Source: Variovorax sp. PAMC26660 (GTDB lineage Bacteria > Pseudomonadota > Gammaproteobacteria > Burkholderiales > Burkholderiaceae_C). From it: DNA of 64,000 nt. The stretch covers positions 3,711,501 through 3,775,500 of the forward strand of contig NZ_CP060295.1 in assembly GCF_014302995.1 (NCBI RefSeq), read 5' to 3'. The notes beneath the pieces were generated by a model. The model saw nothing but the letters and a program-made list of their open reading frames with translations, was not told the DNA's origin and did no database searches. Positions 1 to 9,403 of this stretch are shown piece after piece (position 1 is the first letter of the stretch; every line of letters starts with the position of its first letter). Both the position numbers and the translations under genes were made by a program.

Positions 1-45
1 ACCGCGAAGCGGCTCGATCCGATGGTGCTGCGCTGGGGGAAGTGA
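1..45 (+). CDS. 3' end of an unidentified protein (partial)
   Basis: The first 14 codons in this frame read through to a TGA and end in the residues LDPMVLRWGK. The gene begins outside the window. It converges on the next gene with a gap of 21 bp. Too little is visible to name it; that it is a real coding tail rests only on an open frame of ordinary composition and on its convergent placement. Confidence 0.35.
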   Translation, partial: TAKRLDPMVLRWGK

Positions 46-66
46 GGGAAGAGAAAGAAAGCCTGT

Positions 67-339
67 TCAGGCTTGCGGGGTGCTGACGCTTTTTTCGAGT
101 TCAGTGACCTGCAACGACAGGTCGAACAGCTTGGACTTGCTGGCGTAATAGCGGTCGAGCCGCCATTCCTTCAGGATGTCCATCGCGAGCTGGAAGCTCT
201 TGTAGTCGAGGTTGTAGAGCGTGATCAGCTCGAAGCTGCGTTCGGACTCGAGCGCCAACACGAGCTGGGCCAGGATTTTGGCCGATTCGTTGGCCGGGTC
301 CGTTTCTATGAATCGGCGAGCGACCTTGATGGCATTCAT
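67..339 (-). CDS. Small conserved hypothetical protein, 90 aa
   Basis: I do not recognise a named family. The protein begins MNAIKVARRF; this internal ATG is preferred over an upstream in-frame one because the residues before it look non-coding. It has no signal peptide or membrane segment, is rich in Leu, Glu and Lys, and is probably mostly helical (for example AKILAQLVLALESERSFEL followed by DYKSFQLAMDILKEW), suggesting a small soluble cytoplasmic helical protein. It is a single gene: convergent with the gene tail at the window edge and separated from the next minus-strand gene by about 170 bp that probably hold its promoter. The low content of Arg/Pro/Ala compared with the shadow frames supports it as the real coding frame. 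No function can be assigned. Confidence 0.6.
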   Translation of the reverse strand: MNAIKVARRFIETDPANESAKILAQLVLALESERSFELITLYNLDYKSFQLAMDILKEWRLDRYYASKSKLFDLSLQVTELEKSVSTPQA

Positions 340-513
340 GGGGAAGAGTTCCTCGGTTGGCAGGGGACCGAGAACTATAGCTAGCACCGTCTCGGGTTTT
401 ATGACAGTCGCGTGACAAACGGGGCCATCGCTCCGGGTTTTCCCTTGGCCGCTGCCCGGTCCCCCGGCGCAGCGGCTTTTTCAGCGGCTCATTCGGCTCG
501 CAGCCGGGCGGGA

Positions 514-945
514 TCAGCGCATGGGTGCAGGCATCCGTCGTTCTTCGGGGGCTGGCATCACGGTCGTGGTGACCGACTCGCGGATCACGCCGCCGCCCAT
601 CACGCTGCCCTCGACCCGGCTGTCGGTGTTGCCCATGCTGCCGAGCACGCGTGCCTCGCAGGCAGAGCGGTCCGACGGCGGCTGCAGGCTGCAGCGGGAC
701 AGGGCATTGGCACGGTAGTCGGGGGCGCTGGTCAGGCCGCCACGGGCTGCGGCCTGGCGCGCGGCGCCGGCTTCGCGGATGCAGGCTGCACGGTCCTGCT
801 GGTTGTGGCCGCAGACCGCGATTTCCCGCTGGTAGGTGCTGTCGGATTCCCCTCGCCGTGGCGTGGCCGCCGAGGCGATGGTGCTGGCCGCCAGCCCGCT
901 GATGGCCAGCAGGGCGAAGATCATCGAGCGCGCATTGCTTGTCAT
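514..945 (-). CDS. Secreted Cys-containing protein, paralogue 1 (143 aa)
   Basis: The start is the ATG at 945, which has a clear AAGGAG ribosome binding site upstream. The N-terminus is a signal peptide (charged start, then IFALLAISGLAASTIASA, then ATP), so the mature protein of about 120 residues is periplasmic or secreted. Four Cys are spaced as C-x10-C, then C-x10-C (the first pair spans ICGHNQQDRAAC-like residues, the second RCSLQPPSDRSAC), which would fit two disulfides. The C-terminal part carries SVMGGGVIRESVT. The next gene upstream is a clear paralogue with the same Cys pattern and the same C-terminal motif, so the two arose by tandem duplication. Function is unknown; the family seems restricted to this kind of betaproteobacterium, but that is an impression, not a search result. 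Confidence 0.75.
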   Translation of the reverse strand: MTSNARSMIFALLAISGLAASTIASAATPRRGESDSTYQREIAVCGHNQQDRAACIREAGAARQAAARGGLTSAPDYRANALSRCSLQPPSDRSACEARVLGSMGNTDSRVEGSVMGGGVIRESVTTTVMPAPEERRMPAPMR

Positions 946-1013
946 GGAAGGCTCCTTGAAGTGACCGGTAAAAACCTGGGTGTGTTGGACAGGCCGGATT
1001 CGGCCGGGTTCAT

Positions 1014-1427
1014 TCAACGTGGCGGTTGCACGGGCTGGGCCGGCAGGGGCGTGACGGTTTCGCGGATGATGCCGCCGCCCATCACGCTGCCGTCGATGGT
1101 GGTGTGCGCGCCGCCTCTGACGCGCGCCTCGCAACCGGCCTGATCGCCGGCGGGCTGCTCACGGCAGCGCGCGAGCGCATTGGTGTCTTCGCGGCCGAGG
1201 CTGGGGGAGGTGAGGCCGTTGCGGCCCGCTTCTTGGCGCGCCGCGCGGGCTTCGCGCAGGCAGGCGGCACGGTCTTGCTGTACGCCGTCGCAGGTGGCGT
1301 GTTCGTTCTGCAGCCGGGGGTTGGCGCCCGGCGCCTGGGCGCTGGCAACGGGTGCGCCGAGGACGAAAAAGCCGCCGGCCGCAAAGAGGGCTGTGGCGGA
1401 AAGGACGGAACGAATTGTTCTTGTCAT
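1014..1427 (-). CDS. Secreted Cys-containing protein, paralogue 2 (137 aa)
   Basis: The start is the ATG at 1427 with AGGAGC just upstream; earlier in-frame starts would put the signal peptide internally. The signal peptide is VLSATALFAAGGFFVLGAPVASAQA. The mature part shares with its downstream neighbour the blocks QQDRAACLREA, NALARC, CEARV and GSVMGGGIIRETVT, including all four Cys. The two genes are 68 bp apart on the same strand and may be co-transcribed. The ribosome binding site lies inside a predicted hairpin at 1428-1453, which could damp translation. The C-terminus is short and Pro-rich. No function is known to me; the conserved Gly-rich SVMGGG block has no obvious catalytic signature. 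Confidence 0.75.
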   Translation of the reverse strand: MTRTIRSVLSATALFAAGGFFVLGAPVASAQAPGANPRLQNEHATCDGVQQDRAACLREARAARQEAGRNGLTSPSLGREDTNALARCREQPAGDQAGCEARVRGGAHTTIDGSVMGGGIIRETVTPLPAQPVQPPR

Positions 1428-1582
1428 GGGTGCTCCTGGTTGGGAGGCACCCCACAGACTCCGAAGGGTGCGACCGGAGGAGCAGTGTCGGCTCAGCAGG
1501 CGTGTGCGGCCTGTGGGACAGCGCACTGTACCGACCGTGCCGGACGCGCCCCTTCGTGTGGGACGTGTCCGGCACGCAGGCC

Positions 1583-4150
1583 CTAGCCCGCTGCGATGCG
1601 CTGTGCGAGGTGAGCGAGCGCTTCCTCGACCTGATCGACCAGGATCAGCGAGAGGTCGCCCGGCTGCAGGCGGGCCAGTGCCGCATCGATGGCAACGAAC
1701 TCACCACGGATCTCGTCGATCTGGCGGGTGCGTGCCGCGCCCTGCAGGCCCTGGCGCAGCAGCGCCATCACCTCGCCATCGGCCCGGCCACGCTGCGCCG
1801 CGTCCTGATAGAGGATCACGTCGTCGAAGGCCTGGCCGAGGATGGCGGTCTGGTCGCGGATGTCGGAGTCGCGGCGGTCGCCCGCGCCGCTGATGACCAC
1901 CGAGCGCTTGTTGGCCGGCATGGTGTCGACGGCCGAGACCAGCGCGCGCATGGCGTCGGTGTTGTGGCCGTAGTCGGCAATCACGGTGGCGCCGCGGTAG
2001 TCCATGACGTTGAAACGGCCCGGCACGCCGGCCGCGTCGTTCATGAAACTGGCCAGGCCGCTGCGGATGGTGTCCCAGTCCAGGCCCACGGCCCAGGCTG
2101 CGGCCACCGAGGCCATCACGTTGTCGACCTGGAAACCGATGGTGCCGTTGCGCGTGATCGGCACGTCGCGCAGTGCGATGCGCTCGCGCCACGAGCCTTC
2201 GGCCGCCACCAGCGTGTCCTGGTCGACGTACACGGTGCGCTTGCCTTGTGCGCGGTGCGTGGCCATCACCGGATGCTGGCGGTCGGCGGTGAAGAAGATC
2301 ACGTGGCCGGGGCAGCCGGCCGCCATGGCGGCGACATTCGGGTCGGCGGCATTGAGCACCGCAAAACCGTCGGAGGCCACGTTGCGCACGATGACGCGCT
2401 TGAGCACCGCGAGGTCTTCGACGGTGGTGATGTAGTTCAGGCCCAGGTGGTCGCCGCTGCCGATGTTGGTGACCACGGCCACCTGGCAGCGGTCGAAGCC
2501 CAGGCCTTCGCGCAGCACGCCGCCACGGGCCACTTCGAATACGGCCGCGTCCACGTCGGGGTGCATCAGCACATTGCGCGCGCTCTTGGGGCCGCTGCAG
2601 TCGCCGCTGTCGGTCTGGCGTCCGTCGACGTACACGCCGTCGGTGTTGGTCATGCCGGTGCGCAGGCCGCTGGAAGCGAGCAGGTGGTTGATGAGGCGCG
2701 CGGTGGTGGTCTTGCCGTTGGTGCCGGTGACGGCCACGACCGGGATGCGACCGTCGTCGCCATGGGCGAACAGCGTGTCCATCACCGCTTCGCCGACGGC
2801 GCGGCCGCGGCCGAACGAAGGCGAGATGTGCATGCGCAAGCCGGGCGCGGCGTTGACTTCGACCACGCCGCCATGCTGCTCTTCGAGCGGGCGCAGCACG
2901 TTCTCGCAGACCATGTCGACGCCGCAGATGTGCAGGCCGACCATCTGCGCCGCATCGACCGCGCGCGCGGCCACTTCGGGGTGCACGGTGTCGGTCACGT
3001 CGGTGGCGGTGCCGCCGGTGGAGAGGTTCGCGTTGTTGCGCAGCACCACGCGCTGGCCGCGCGCGGGCACGCTGTCGGGCGTGAGGCCCTGGGCTTCGAG
3101 CCGGCCGATGGCGATGTCGTCCAGGCGGATCTTGGTGAGCGAGGTGGCGTGGCCCTCGCCGCGGCGCGGATCGAGGTTCACGGTGTCCACGAGCTGGCGC
3201 ACGGTGGCGCTGCCGTCGCCGATCACCTGGGGCGGATCGCGCCGTGCAGCGGCCACGAGGCGGTCGCCGACCACCAGCAGGCGGAAGTCGAAGCCGGGCA
3301 GGAATTTCTCGACCATCACCTCGCCGTACACGGCGGCCGAGTCGTATGCCGCGAACAGTTCTTCGCGCGTGGTGATGTTGACCGTGACGCCCTTGCCCTG
3401 GTTGCCGTCCTGCGGCTTGACCACGACCGGCAGGCCGATTTCATGGGCGGCGGCCCAGCCGTCTTCGGCGCTGCTGACGGGGCGGCCCAGCGGCACCGGC
3501 ACGCCGGCGGCGTTGAGCAACTGCTTGGTCAGTTCCTTGTCCTGTGCGATCGATTCGGCCACGCCGCTGGTGCTGTCGATTTCGGCGGCCTGGATGCGGC
3601 GCTGCTTGGCGCCCCAGCCGAACTGCACGAGGCTGCCGCTGGTGAGGCGGCGGTAGGGAATGCCGCGTGCCACGGCTGCATCGACGATGGAGCCGGTGCT
3701 CGGGCCCAGGCGTTCGGATTCATCGAGGTCGCGCAGCTCGACGATGGCCGCGTCGGCGTCGAAGGCGGTGTCGGCCAGTGCGGCGGCGATCAGTTCTTCG
3801 GCCAGCGCCAGTGCGCGGCGGCCCACGGCCTCTTCGCTGTACTGGACGGTGACCTGGTAGACGCCTTCTTCCGTCGTGGGCGCGGTATGGCCGTAGTTGA
3901 CGGCGCAGCCGGCCTGGGCCTGCAGTGCCACGGCGGCGTTTTCGAGCACGTGGGCCAGCGCCAGCGGCTGGCCCAGCACCATCGGGTGCAGCTCGCCAAT
4001 GGTGGGGAAGCGGGCGCGCAGGCGGGCCTCGAAACCGGCCAGCTTGCTGATGGCGTTTTCATCGCCTTCGCAGGCGACGACCGCTTCGACGGCGGTGTGG
4101 CGGCTCCAGAGATTGGGCCCGCGAAGGGCGCGGATGCGGGTGACTTTCAT
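1583..4150 (-). CDS. cphA: Cyanophycin synthetase CphA (855 aa)
   Basis: CphA polymerises aspartate and arginine into multi-L-arginyl-poly-L-aspartate (cyanophycin), a cytoplasmic nitrogen store, using ATP for both additions. The N-terminus (MKVTRIRALRGPNLWSR) is typical of the family, followed by an ATP-grasp domain (VVVKPQDGNQGKGV at about residues 245-260; ending with VDMVCENV and VVEVNAAPGLRMH) and a Mur-ligase-like domain with an intact P-loop VTGTNGKTTTARL near residue 475 and a C-terminal Mur lobe (RFNVMDYRGATVIADYGHN). The length is the family norm. The start at 4150 is fixed by homology; the frame stays open far upstream through antisense coding of cphA'. It follows cphA' by 68 bp on the same strand, so the two are probably one operon. 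No cyanophycinase gene is in the window. Confidence 0.95.
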   Translation of the reverse strand: MKVTRIRALRGPNLWSRHTAVEAVVACEGDENAISKLAGFEARLRARFPTIGELHPMVLGQPLALAHVLENAAVALQAQAGCAVNYGHTAPTTEEGVYQVTVQYSEEAVGRRALALAEELIAAALADTAFDADAAIVELRDLDESERLGPSTGSIVDAAVARGIPYRRLTSGSLVQFGWGAKQRRIQAAEIDSTSGVAESIAQDKELTKQLLNAAGVPVPLGRPVSSAEDGWAAAHEIGLPVVVKPQDGNQGKGVTVNITTREELFAAYDSAAVYGEVMVEKFLPGFDFRLLVVGDRLVAAARRDPPQVIGDGSATVRQLVDTVNLDPRRGEGHATSLTKIRLDDIAIGRLEAQGLTPDSVPARGQRVVLRNNANLSTGGTATDVTDTVHPEVAARAVDAAQMVGLHICGVDMVCENVLRPLEEQHGGVVEVNAAPGLRMHISPSFGRGRAVGEAVMDTLFAHGDDGRIPVVAVTGTNGKTTTARLINHLLASSGLRTGMTNTDGVYVDGRQTDSGDCSGPKSARNVLMHPDVDAAVFEVARGGVLREGLGFDRCQVAVVTNIGSGDHLGLNYITTVEDLAVLKRVIVRNVASDGFAVLNAADPNVAAMAAGCPGHVIFFTADRQHPVMATHRAQGKRTVYVDQDTLVAAEGSWRERIALRDVPITRNGTIGFQVDNVMASVAAAWAVGLDWDTIRSGLASFMNDAAGVPGRFNVMDYRGATVIADYGHNTDAMRALVSAVDTMPANKRSVVISGAGDRRDSDIRDQTAILGQAFDDVILYQDAAQRGRADGEVMALLRQGLQGAARTRQIDEIRGEFVAIDAALARLQPGDLSLILVDQVEEALAHLAQRIAAG

Positions 4151-4218
4151 GGGGCTACGGCTCGGTTCGCGGATTCTGTTGGACGATGGGGCCGCCTCTG
4201 CCGAGGCGGCCGCGCGCG

Positions 4219-6471
4219 TCAGGCAAGTTGATGTTGGGGGTGCTGCGACGACAGGGGCTGTGTCTGCGACAACTGCAGCGACGCCAGCGCGGCCTGCAGG
4301 TCGGCCTCGAAGGCCTCGACACCGGCGCCGATCAGGTTCAGCGGAATGCCCATGGCCCAGGCGGCCGCCACGGCAGCCAGCAGGCTTTCGAGGCTCACGC
4401 CGGCATGGGTGGCGCGCCAGATCGTCAGGCGACCCAGGCCTGGCAGGAAAGATTCGCTGCTTCCGGTGGCCAGCACCACGCGGTCTTGTCGCACCAGCAC
4501 GGCCTTGCCGCCGGCACTCTGGTGCGCGGTGAGCGCCGGGGCTTGCGAATCGGCGGCATACAGGATGACCGCGCCGTCGCACAGCGGCGCGAGGCCGGCC
4601 ACGCGCGCGTCGTCCGCGTTCAGCACGGCGGTGCCTTCGCTGAGCACCACGTCGACCTGCGTGCGCAGCACCTTGACCATCTGGTCGCTCTCGGTGATGT
4701 CGTAGTCGGCCAGTGCTTCCGAGCCTTCGAGGTCGGTCACGACGCCGACTTCGCAGCGGTCGTAGGAAAGGCCGTCGCGCAGGATGGTTTCGGCGCCGTT
4801 CTCGATCACCACGGCCTGCACGGCACGGTTGACCAGCAGCCGATGGCCGGCGTCCCAGTTGGCGCTGTCGCGTGCATCGACGCGGCGGCGTTCCAGGAAC
4901 AGGCCGTCGCGGCAGGCCAGGCCGGTGTGGCGGCCGCCCAGGTTGATCAGCCAGGCGATCAGGCGTGCCAGCACGGCGGTGTCGCGCGAGCCGGCCACGC
5001 CGACCACCGGAATGCGGCCGGGCGCGTCGTTGGGGAACAGGTGGTCGCAAATGGCGCGGCCCACGGGGCGCGGCGAACCGACGGCCGGCTTCAGGTGCAT
5101 CAGCAGGCCGGGGCCGGCGTTGACTTCGACGATCGCGCCGCCCTGCGGACCCAGCGGCTTGCTGATGTCCAGCGCCACCATGTCGATGCCGGCGATGTCC
5201 AGGCCCACGACGCGGGCGGCCAGCACGGCGGCGTGCGCGACTTCGGGGTGGACCTGGTCGGTGCAGTCGTTGGCCATGTTGCCGTTGCGCTGGATCGTGA
5301 CCACGCGGCCGGCAGCAGGCACGGCCGCGCCGTCGAGTTCCTGGCGCTTGAGTTCGAGCTGCAGCTTGGCGTCGGTGGCCAGCACGATCAGGTCGAGCGG
5401 GAATTCTTCTTCGGCACCGCGGCGCGGGTCGCTGTTGAGCTGCTTTTCGATCAGCTCGGCCACGGTGCTCTTGCCGTCGCCGGTGACGGTGATGATCTCG
5501 CCGCGCGCGGCTGCCACCACTTCGCCACCCACCACCAGCAGGCGGTGCTCGTGGCCACGGATGAAGCGCTCGACCATCACGTCGCTGCCTTCGGGCTCGG
5601 CGACCGCGAAGGCGGCGATGACTTCTTCGCGGGTGGTCAGCTCGAGCGACACGCCGCGGCCATGGTTGGCGTCCGACGGCTTGACGACCACGGGCAGGCC
5701 GATGTCTTCGGCGGCTTCCCAGGCTTCTTCGGCATTGGCGACCACCTGGCCCTCAGGCACGGGCACGCCGCAGCTGGCCAGCAGCGACTTGGTCAGTTCC
5801 TTGTCGCTGGCGATCGATTCGCCGATGGCGCTGGTGTAGTCGGTCTCGGCGGTCCAGATGCGTTGCTGGTTGGCGCCGTAGCCCAGTTGCACCAGGTTGC
5901 CGCTGTTCAGCCGCATGTGCGGAATGCCGCGGTCGGTGGCGGCGCTCACGATGGCGGCGGTACTCGGGCCGAGGTAGCAGTCTTCGACCTTGGCCTTGAC
6001 CGCGTCGACCGCTTTTTGCACGTCGTCGGCACTGAAGGGGTCGCTGTTGATGGCAGCCATCAGCAGGCGATGACCTTCGGCCAGCGCCACCCGGGCCACC
6101 TGCTCGTCGCGCGCGCGGAACACCATGCGGTAGACGCCGTGTTCCGAGGTGCTGCGGGTTTGCCCGAAGCCGGTCGGCATGCCGGCGAGGTTCAAAAGCT
6201 CGATGACCACGTGTTCGAGCACGTGGCCCGACCAGGTGCCCTCGGTCAGGCGCTGGATGAAGCCGCCGCGCTCGCCCACGCCGCAGTGGTGCTCGATGAG
6301 CGCCGGCAGCAGGCCGGTCAGGCGGTCGGTGAAACCGTCGATCTTGTTGGAGGGGAAGTCTTCCAGTTGGCCCAGATCGAGCCAGACTTCGAGCACCGGA
6401 CGGTAGGTCCAGAGGTTGGGACCGCGCAAATAATTGATGCGCAGCAGGCGGATGTCGTCGAAACGGGTCAT
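4219..6471 (-). CDS. cphA': Cyanophycin synthetase-like protein CphA' with degenerate Mur domain (750 aa)
   Basis: A second CphA-family protein, beginning MTRFDDIRLLRINYLRGPNLW. The ATP-grasp domain is intact (VVVKPSDANHGRGVSLEL; later VDMVALDISKPL and IVEVNAGPGLLMH). In the Mur-like domain the P-loop seen in CphA as GTNGKTT is replaced by VAGSRDTAVLARL near residue 490, so the ATP-binding Gly-Lys-Thr is lost. The C-terminal Mur lobe is also missing: the protein ends about 105 residues earlier than CphA, with a Gln/Ser/His-rich tail. The Mur-type arginine ligation should therefore not work, leaving at most the ATP-grasp chemistry, as in the CphA2/CphA'-type enzymes known from cyanobacteria and betaproteobacteria that join beta-Asp-Arg units or assist CphA. 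It is the first gene of the cphA'-cphA pair. Confidence 0.9.
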   Translation of the reverse strand: MTRFDDIRLLRINYLRGPNLWTYRPVLEVWLDLGQLEDFPSNKIDGFTDRLTGLLPALIEHHCGVGERGGFIQRLTEGTWSGHVLEHVVIELLNLAGMPTGFGQTRSTSEHGVYRMVFRARDEQVARVALAEGHRLLMAAINSDPFSADDVQKAVDAVKAKVEDCYLGPSTAAIVSAATDRGIPHMRLNSGNLVQLGYGANQQRIWTAETDYTSAIGESIASDKELTKSLLASCGVPVPEGQVVANAEEAWEAAEDIGLPVVVKPSDANHGRGVSLELTTREEVIAAFAVAEPEGSDVMVERFIRGHEHRLLVVGGEVVAAARGEIITVTGDGKSTVAELIEKQLNSDPRRGAEEEFPLDLIVLATDAKLQLELKRQELDGAAVPAAGRVVTIQRNGNMANDCTDQVHPEVAHAAVLAARVVGLDIAGIDMVALDISKPLGPQGGAIVEVNAGPGLLMHLKPAVGSPRPVGRAICDHLFPNDAPGRIPVVGVAGSRDTAVLARLIAWLINLGGRHTGLACRDGLFLERRRVDARDSANWDAGHRLLVNRAVQAVVIENGAETILRDGLSYDRCEVGVVTDLEGSEALADYDITESDQMVKVLRTQVDVVLSEGTAVLNADDARVAGLAPLCDGAVILYAADSQAPALTAHQSAGGKAVLVRQDRVVLATGSSESFLPGLGRLTIWRATHAGVSLESLLAAVAAAWAMGIPLNLIGAGVEAFEADLQAALASLQLSQTQPLSSQHPQHQLA

Positions 6472-6610
6472 GCAAACGTTCGATGTGCTTTGGCCGAGCA
6501 CCATGGCGCCTTCAAGCGCGCCCATGGCGATCGGTCAGAATCGGCGCCCGACAAAGGACGCCATGACGCGGTCCATGCGGCCCGCGACGGGCAAGAGTCA
6601 GAGAAACACA
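6472..6610. promoter_or_regulatory. Divergent promoter region between cphA' and the ABC transporter
   Basis: This 139-bp gap separates the two divergent arms of the cyanophycin locus and must hold both promoters. I see no clear operator palindrome in it. Reading frames run through it from both sides but lack family similarity. Confidence 0.5.
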
Positions 6611-8902
6611 ATGCAACATCACGATCCAGTCGGCACCCGGGAGGGCGAAACAGAGTCGGCTTCAGAGCTTCTGAAAAACCGGCTCGCAGTCGCGGAAAAC
6701 GTTCTGGTAATACTGTCGGTTGACCTTGACGACCAACTTCGCTTCGCTTCGGGCCTAGTTGCCCTGACTGACCAGCGGCTGATCGCACGGGAGCCGGGCG
6801 GCGAATGGCGTGAGTGGCCGCTCACGGATGCGGCCCTCGAACTGCGACTTTCCGACCATTCCGGCGTCGGAACCCTTGATTTGACGGGGCCTGCGGGCCG
6901 ATTGGGCCGTTGGCGCTACACCCTGGCCAGCCAGGTCGAGGCACTGCGGCTGCTCAAGCTTTTCGGCCAGCGCATGGCGGGTGTCGCCAAGGCGACACCA
7001 GAAATAATCGAGGCCGCGGACGGCGACGACTTGGCCACCGCCGACACCGAACGCCAGTCCCCGCCCTCGACCTGGGTTTTGTTACGACTCGGCCGTTTCG
7101 CCAAGCCGTACCGCAAGCAACTGATTGCAGGGTTTCTACTGACCCTGATCTCGACCGCCGCCACGCTGGTGCCGCCGTACCTGACCATCCCGCTGATGGA
7201 CGACATCCTGATTCCGTTCCAGAACGGGCAGAAGATCGACTCCGGGCGCGTGGGCCTCTACCTCGGTGGCCTGCTTGGCGCCGCGCTGCTGGGCTGGGGC
7301 CTGGGCTGGGCCCGCACCTATCTGCTGGCGCTGGTGTCCGAACGCATCGGCGCCGACCTGCGCACCACCACGTATGAGCATCTGCTGACCCTGCCACTGG
7401 ACTATTTCGGCGGCAAGCGCACCGGCGACCTGATGTCGCGCATCGGCTCGGAAACCGACCGCATCAACGTGTTCCTGTCGCTGCATGCGCTCGATTTCGC
7501 CAACGACGTGCTGATGATCGTGATGACCGCGGTCATTCTGTTCTCCATCAACCCGCTGCTGGCGATGGTCACGCTGGTGCCGCTGCCGTTCATCGCCTGG
7601 ATGATCCACGTGGTGCGCGACCGCCTGCGCACCGGCTTCGAGAAGATCGACCGCGTCTGGTCCGAGGTGACCAATGTGCTGGCCGACACCATCCCCGGCA
7701 TCCGCGTGGTCAAGGCCTTCGCGCAGGAACGCCGCGAAGCCGAGCGCTTTCGCATCGCCAACGCCTACAACCTGCAGGTCAACGACAAGCTCAACCGCAC
7801 CTGGTCGCTGTTCACGCCGACCGTGTCGCTGCTGACCGAAATCGGCCTGCTCGTGGTCTGGGCCTTCGGCATCTGGCAGGTGGCGCGCGGCAGCATCACG
7901 GTGGGTGTGCTCACCGCATTCATTGCGTACATCGGCCGCTTCTATACGCGGCTCGACTCCATGAGCCGCATCGTGTCGGTCACGCAGAAGGCGGCGGCCG
8001 GCGCCAAGCGCATCTTCGACATCCTCGACCACGTGAGCAACGTGCCTGAGCCGGCCAATCCGGTGAAGGTCGAGCGCGTGCAGGGCCGCATCGAGATGAG
8101 CGGGCTGGGCTTTCGCTATGGCTCGCGCGCCGTGATCCACAACCTCGACCTGGTGATCGAGCCCGGCGAGATGATCGGCCTCGTGGGCCACAGCGGCTCG
8201 GGCAAGAGCACGCTGGTCAACCTGATCTGCCGCTTCTACGACGTGACCGACGGCGCCATCAAGGTCGACGGCACCGACATCCGCCGCTTCGCCGTGGCCG
8301 ATTACCGGCGCCACGTGGGGCTGGTGCTGCAGGAGCCCTTCCTGTTCTTCGGCACCATCGCGCAGAACATCGCCTACGGCAAGCCCGACGCCACGCGCGA
8401 AGAAGTCGTGGCCGCCGCGCGCGCCGCGCATGCGCACGACTTCATCCTGCGGCTGCAGCACGGCTACGACTCGCTGGTGGGCGAGCGCGGGCAGGGCCTG
8501 TCGGGCGGCGAGCGCCAGCGCATCAGCATTGCGCGCGCGCTGCTGATCGATCCGCGCATCCTGATCCTCGACGAGGCCACCTCGGCCGTGGACACCGAGA
8601 CCGAAAAGGAAATCCAGAAGGCGCTCGACAACCTCGTGCAGGGCCGCACCACCATCGCCATTGCCCACCGCCTGTCGACGCTGCGCAAGGCCGACCGGCT
8701 CGTGGTCATGGACCGCGGCGAAGTGGTCGAGGTCGGGCCGCACGACACCTTGATGGCCAAGCAGGGCGCGTACTGGCGGCTTTATCAGGCGCAATTGCGC
8801 CAGGGCGACGACGACGCGAGCGAAGGCGCGGCCGACGAGCGGGCGGGCGCACAAGCGCCGCTGGCGATCAGCCACGCAGCCCATCCAGCGGGGGACGCAT
8901 GA
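6611..8902 (+). CDS. Cyanophycin-locus ABC transporter, fused membrane and ATPase domains (763 aa)
   Basis: A type I ABC exporter-like half transporter. Residues about 1-150 form an extra soluble N-terminal domain ([23 protein letters not shown] resembles a PH-like sensor fold). Six membrane segments follow (starting [34 protein letters not shown]), then the nucleotide-binding domain with Walker [10 protein letters not shown], signature [15 protein letters not shown] and Walker [13 protein letters not shown], all intact. The start is the ATG at 6611 (MQHHDPVG); earlier frames overlap the promoter region. The gene overlaps the DUF1854 gene by ATGA and is divergent from cphA'-cphA. This pairing of an ABC transporter with a DUF1854 protein next to cyanophycin genes is a known conserved arrangement; its substrate is not known. 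Export or import of Asp-Arg-related compounds is only a guess. Confidence 0.88.
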   Translation: MQHHDPVGTREGETESASELLKNRLAVAENVLVILSVDLDDQLRFASGLVALTDQRLIAREPGGEWREWPLTDAALELRLSDHSGVGTLDLTGPAGRLGRWRYTLASQVEALRLLKLFGQRMAGVAKATPEIIEAADGDDLATADTERQSPPSTWVLLRLGRFAKPYRKQLIAGFLLTLISTAATLVPPYLTIPLMDDILIPFQNGQKIDSGRVGLYLGGLLGAALLGWGLGWARTYLLALVSERIGADLRTTTYEHLLTLPLDYFGGKRTGDLMSRIGSETDRINVFLSLHALDFANDVLMIVMTAVILFSINPLLAMVTLVPLPFIAWMIHVVRDRLRTGFEKIDRVWSEVTNVLADTIPGIRVVKAFAQERREAERFRIANAYNLQVNDKLNRTWSLFTPTVSLLTEIGLLVVWAFGIWQVARGSITVGVLTAFIAYIGRFYTRLDSMSRIVSVTQKAAAGAKRIFDILDHVSNVPEPANPVKVERVQGRIEMSGLGFRYGSRAVIHNLDLVIEPGEMIGLVGHSGSGKSTLVNLICRFYDVTDGAIKVDGTDIRRFAVADYRRHVGLVLQEPFLFFGTIAQNIAYGKPDATREEVVAAARAAHAHDFILRLQHGYDSLVGERGQGLSGGERQRISIARALLIDPRILILDEATSAVDTETEKEIQKALDNLVQGRTTIAIAHRLSTLRKADRLVVMDRGEVVEVGPHDTLMAKQGAYWRLYQAQLRQGDDDASEGAADERAGAQAPLAISHAAHPAGDA

Positions 8903-9384
8903 GCGACGACAACAACATCACCCAGGCTTTTGAACTCGAGCGTGACTCGTTCGGCCGCCTCGTGCTGACCGATGCGCAAGGCGAGCGCCATGTGGGCGTG
9001 ACGCCCGTGCGGGCCTTTCCGCTCAGCGCGCCCGCCGATGGCGTCTCGCTGGTCGGCAGCGAGGGCCGCGAGCTGGTCTGGATCGACCGCGTCGAGCTGC
9101 TGCCGGCGCAAACCCGCACGCTGCTCGAACAGGAACTGGCCGTGCGCGACTTCGCGCCCACGCTGCTTCAACTGCACAGCGTGTCCAGCTTCGGCGTGCC
9201 CAGCACCTGGACCGTGAAAACCGACCGTGGCGACACCAGCTTCGTGCTCAAGGCCGAGGAAGACATCCGCCGGCTCGAAGGCGGCGCGCTGCTGATTGCC
9301 AGCGCGCACGGCGTGCAGTTCCGCATTCCCGATGTGAAGACGCTCGACCGCGCCTCGCGCAAGCTGCTCGAGCGCTTCCTCTAG
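8899..9384 (+). CDS. DUF1854 protein of the cyanophycin locus (161 aa)
   Basis: The sequence ([33 protein letters not shown] near the start, and [33 protein letters not shown] later) matches the DUF1854 family that accompanies cyanophycin genes. It is a small soluble beta-rich protein with no signal peptide or membrane segment. Its ATG overlaps the stop of the ABC transporter gene (ATGA), so translation is probably coupled and the two proteins may act together, for example as a regulatory or accessory subunit. No catalytic motif is visible. It converges with the next minus-strand gene after 19 bp. Confidence 0.85.
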   Translation: MSDDNNITQAFELERDSFGRLVLTDAQGERHVGVTPVRAFPLSAPADGVSLVGSEGRELVWIDRVELLPAQTRTLLEQELAVRDFAPTLLQLHSVSSFGVPSTWTVKTDRGDTSFVLKAEEDIRRLEGGALLIASAHGVQFRIPDVKTLDRASRKLLERFL

Positions 9385-9403
9385 CAGCCGGCAGGCCGGT
9401 CGC

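Noticed and set aside
1352..4231. Very long plus-strand frame opposite cphA
   Set aside because: Composition is His/Gly/Val/Ala-rich with no family features; it is the usual antisense shadow of a high-GC gene, and cphA on the other strand has clear domains. The same holds for the long plus-strand frames at 4186-6723, 50981-53644 and 57329-59719.
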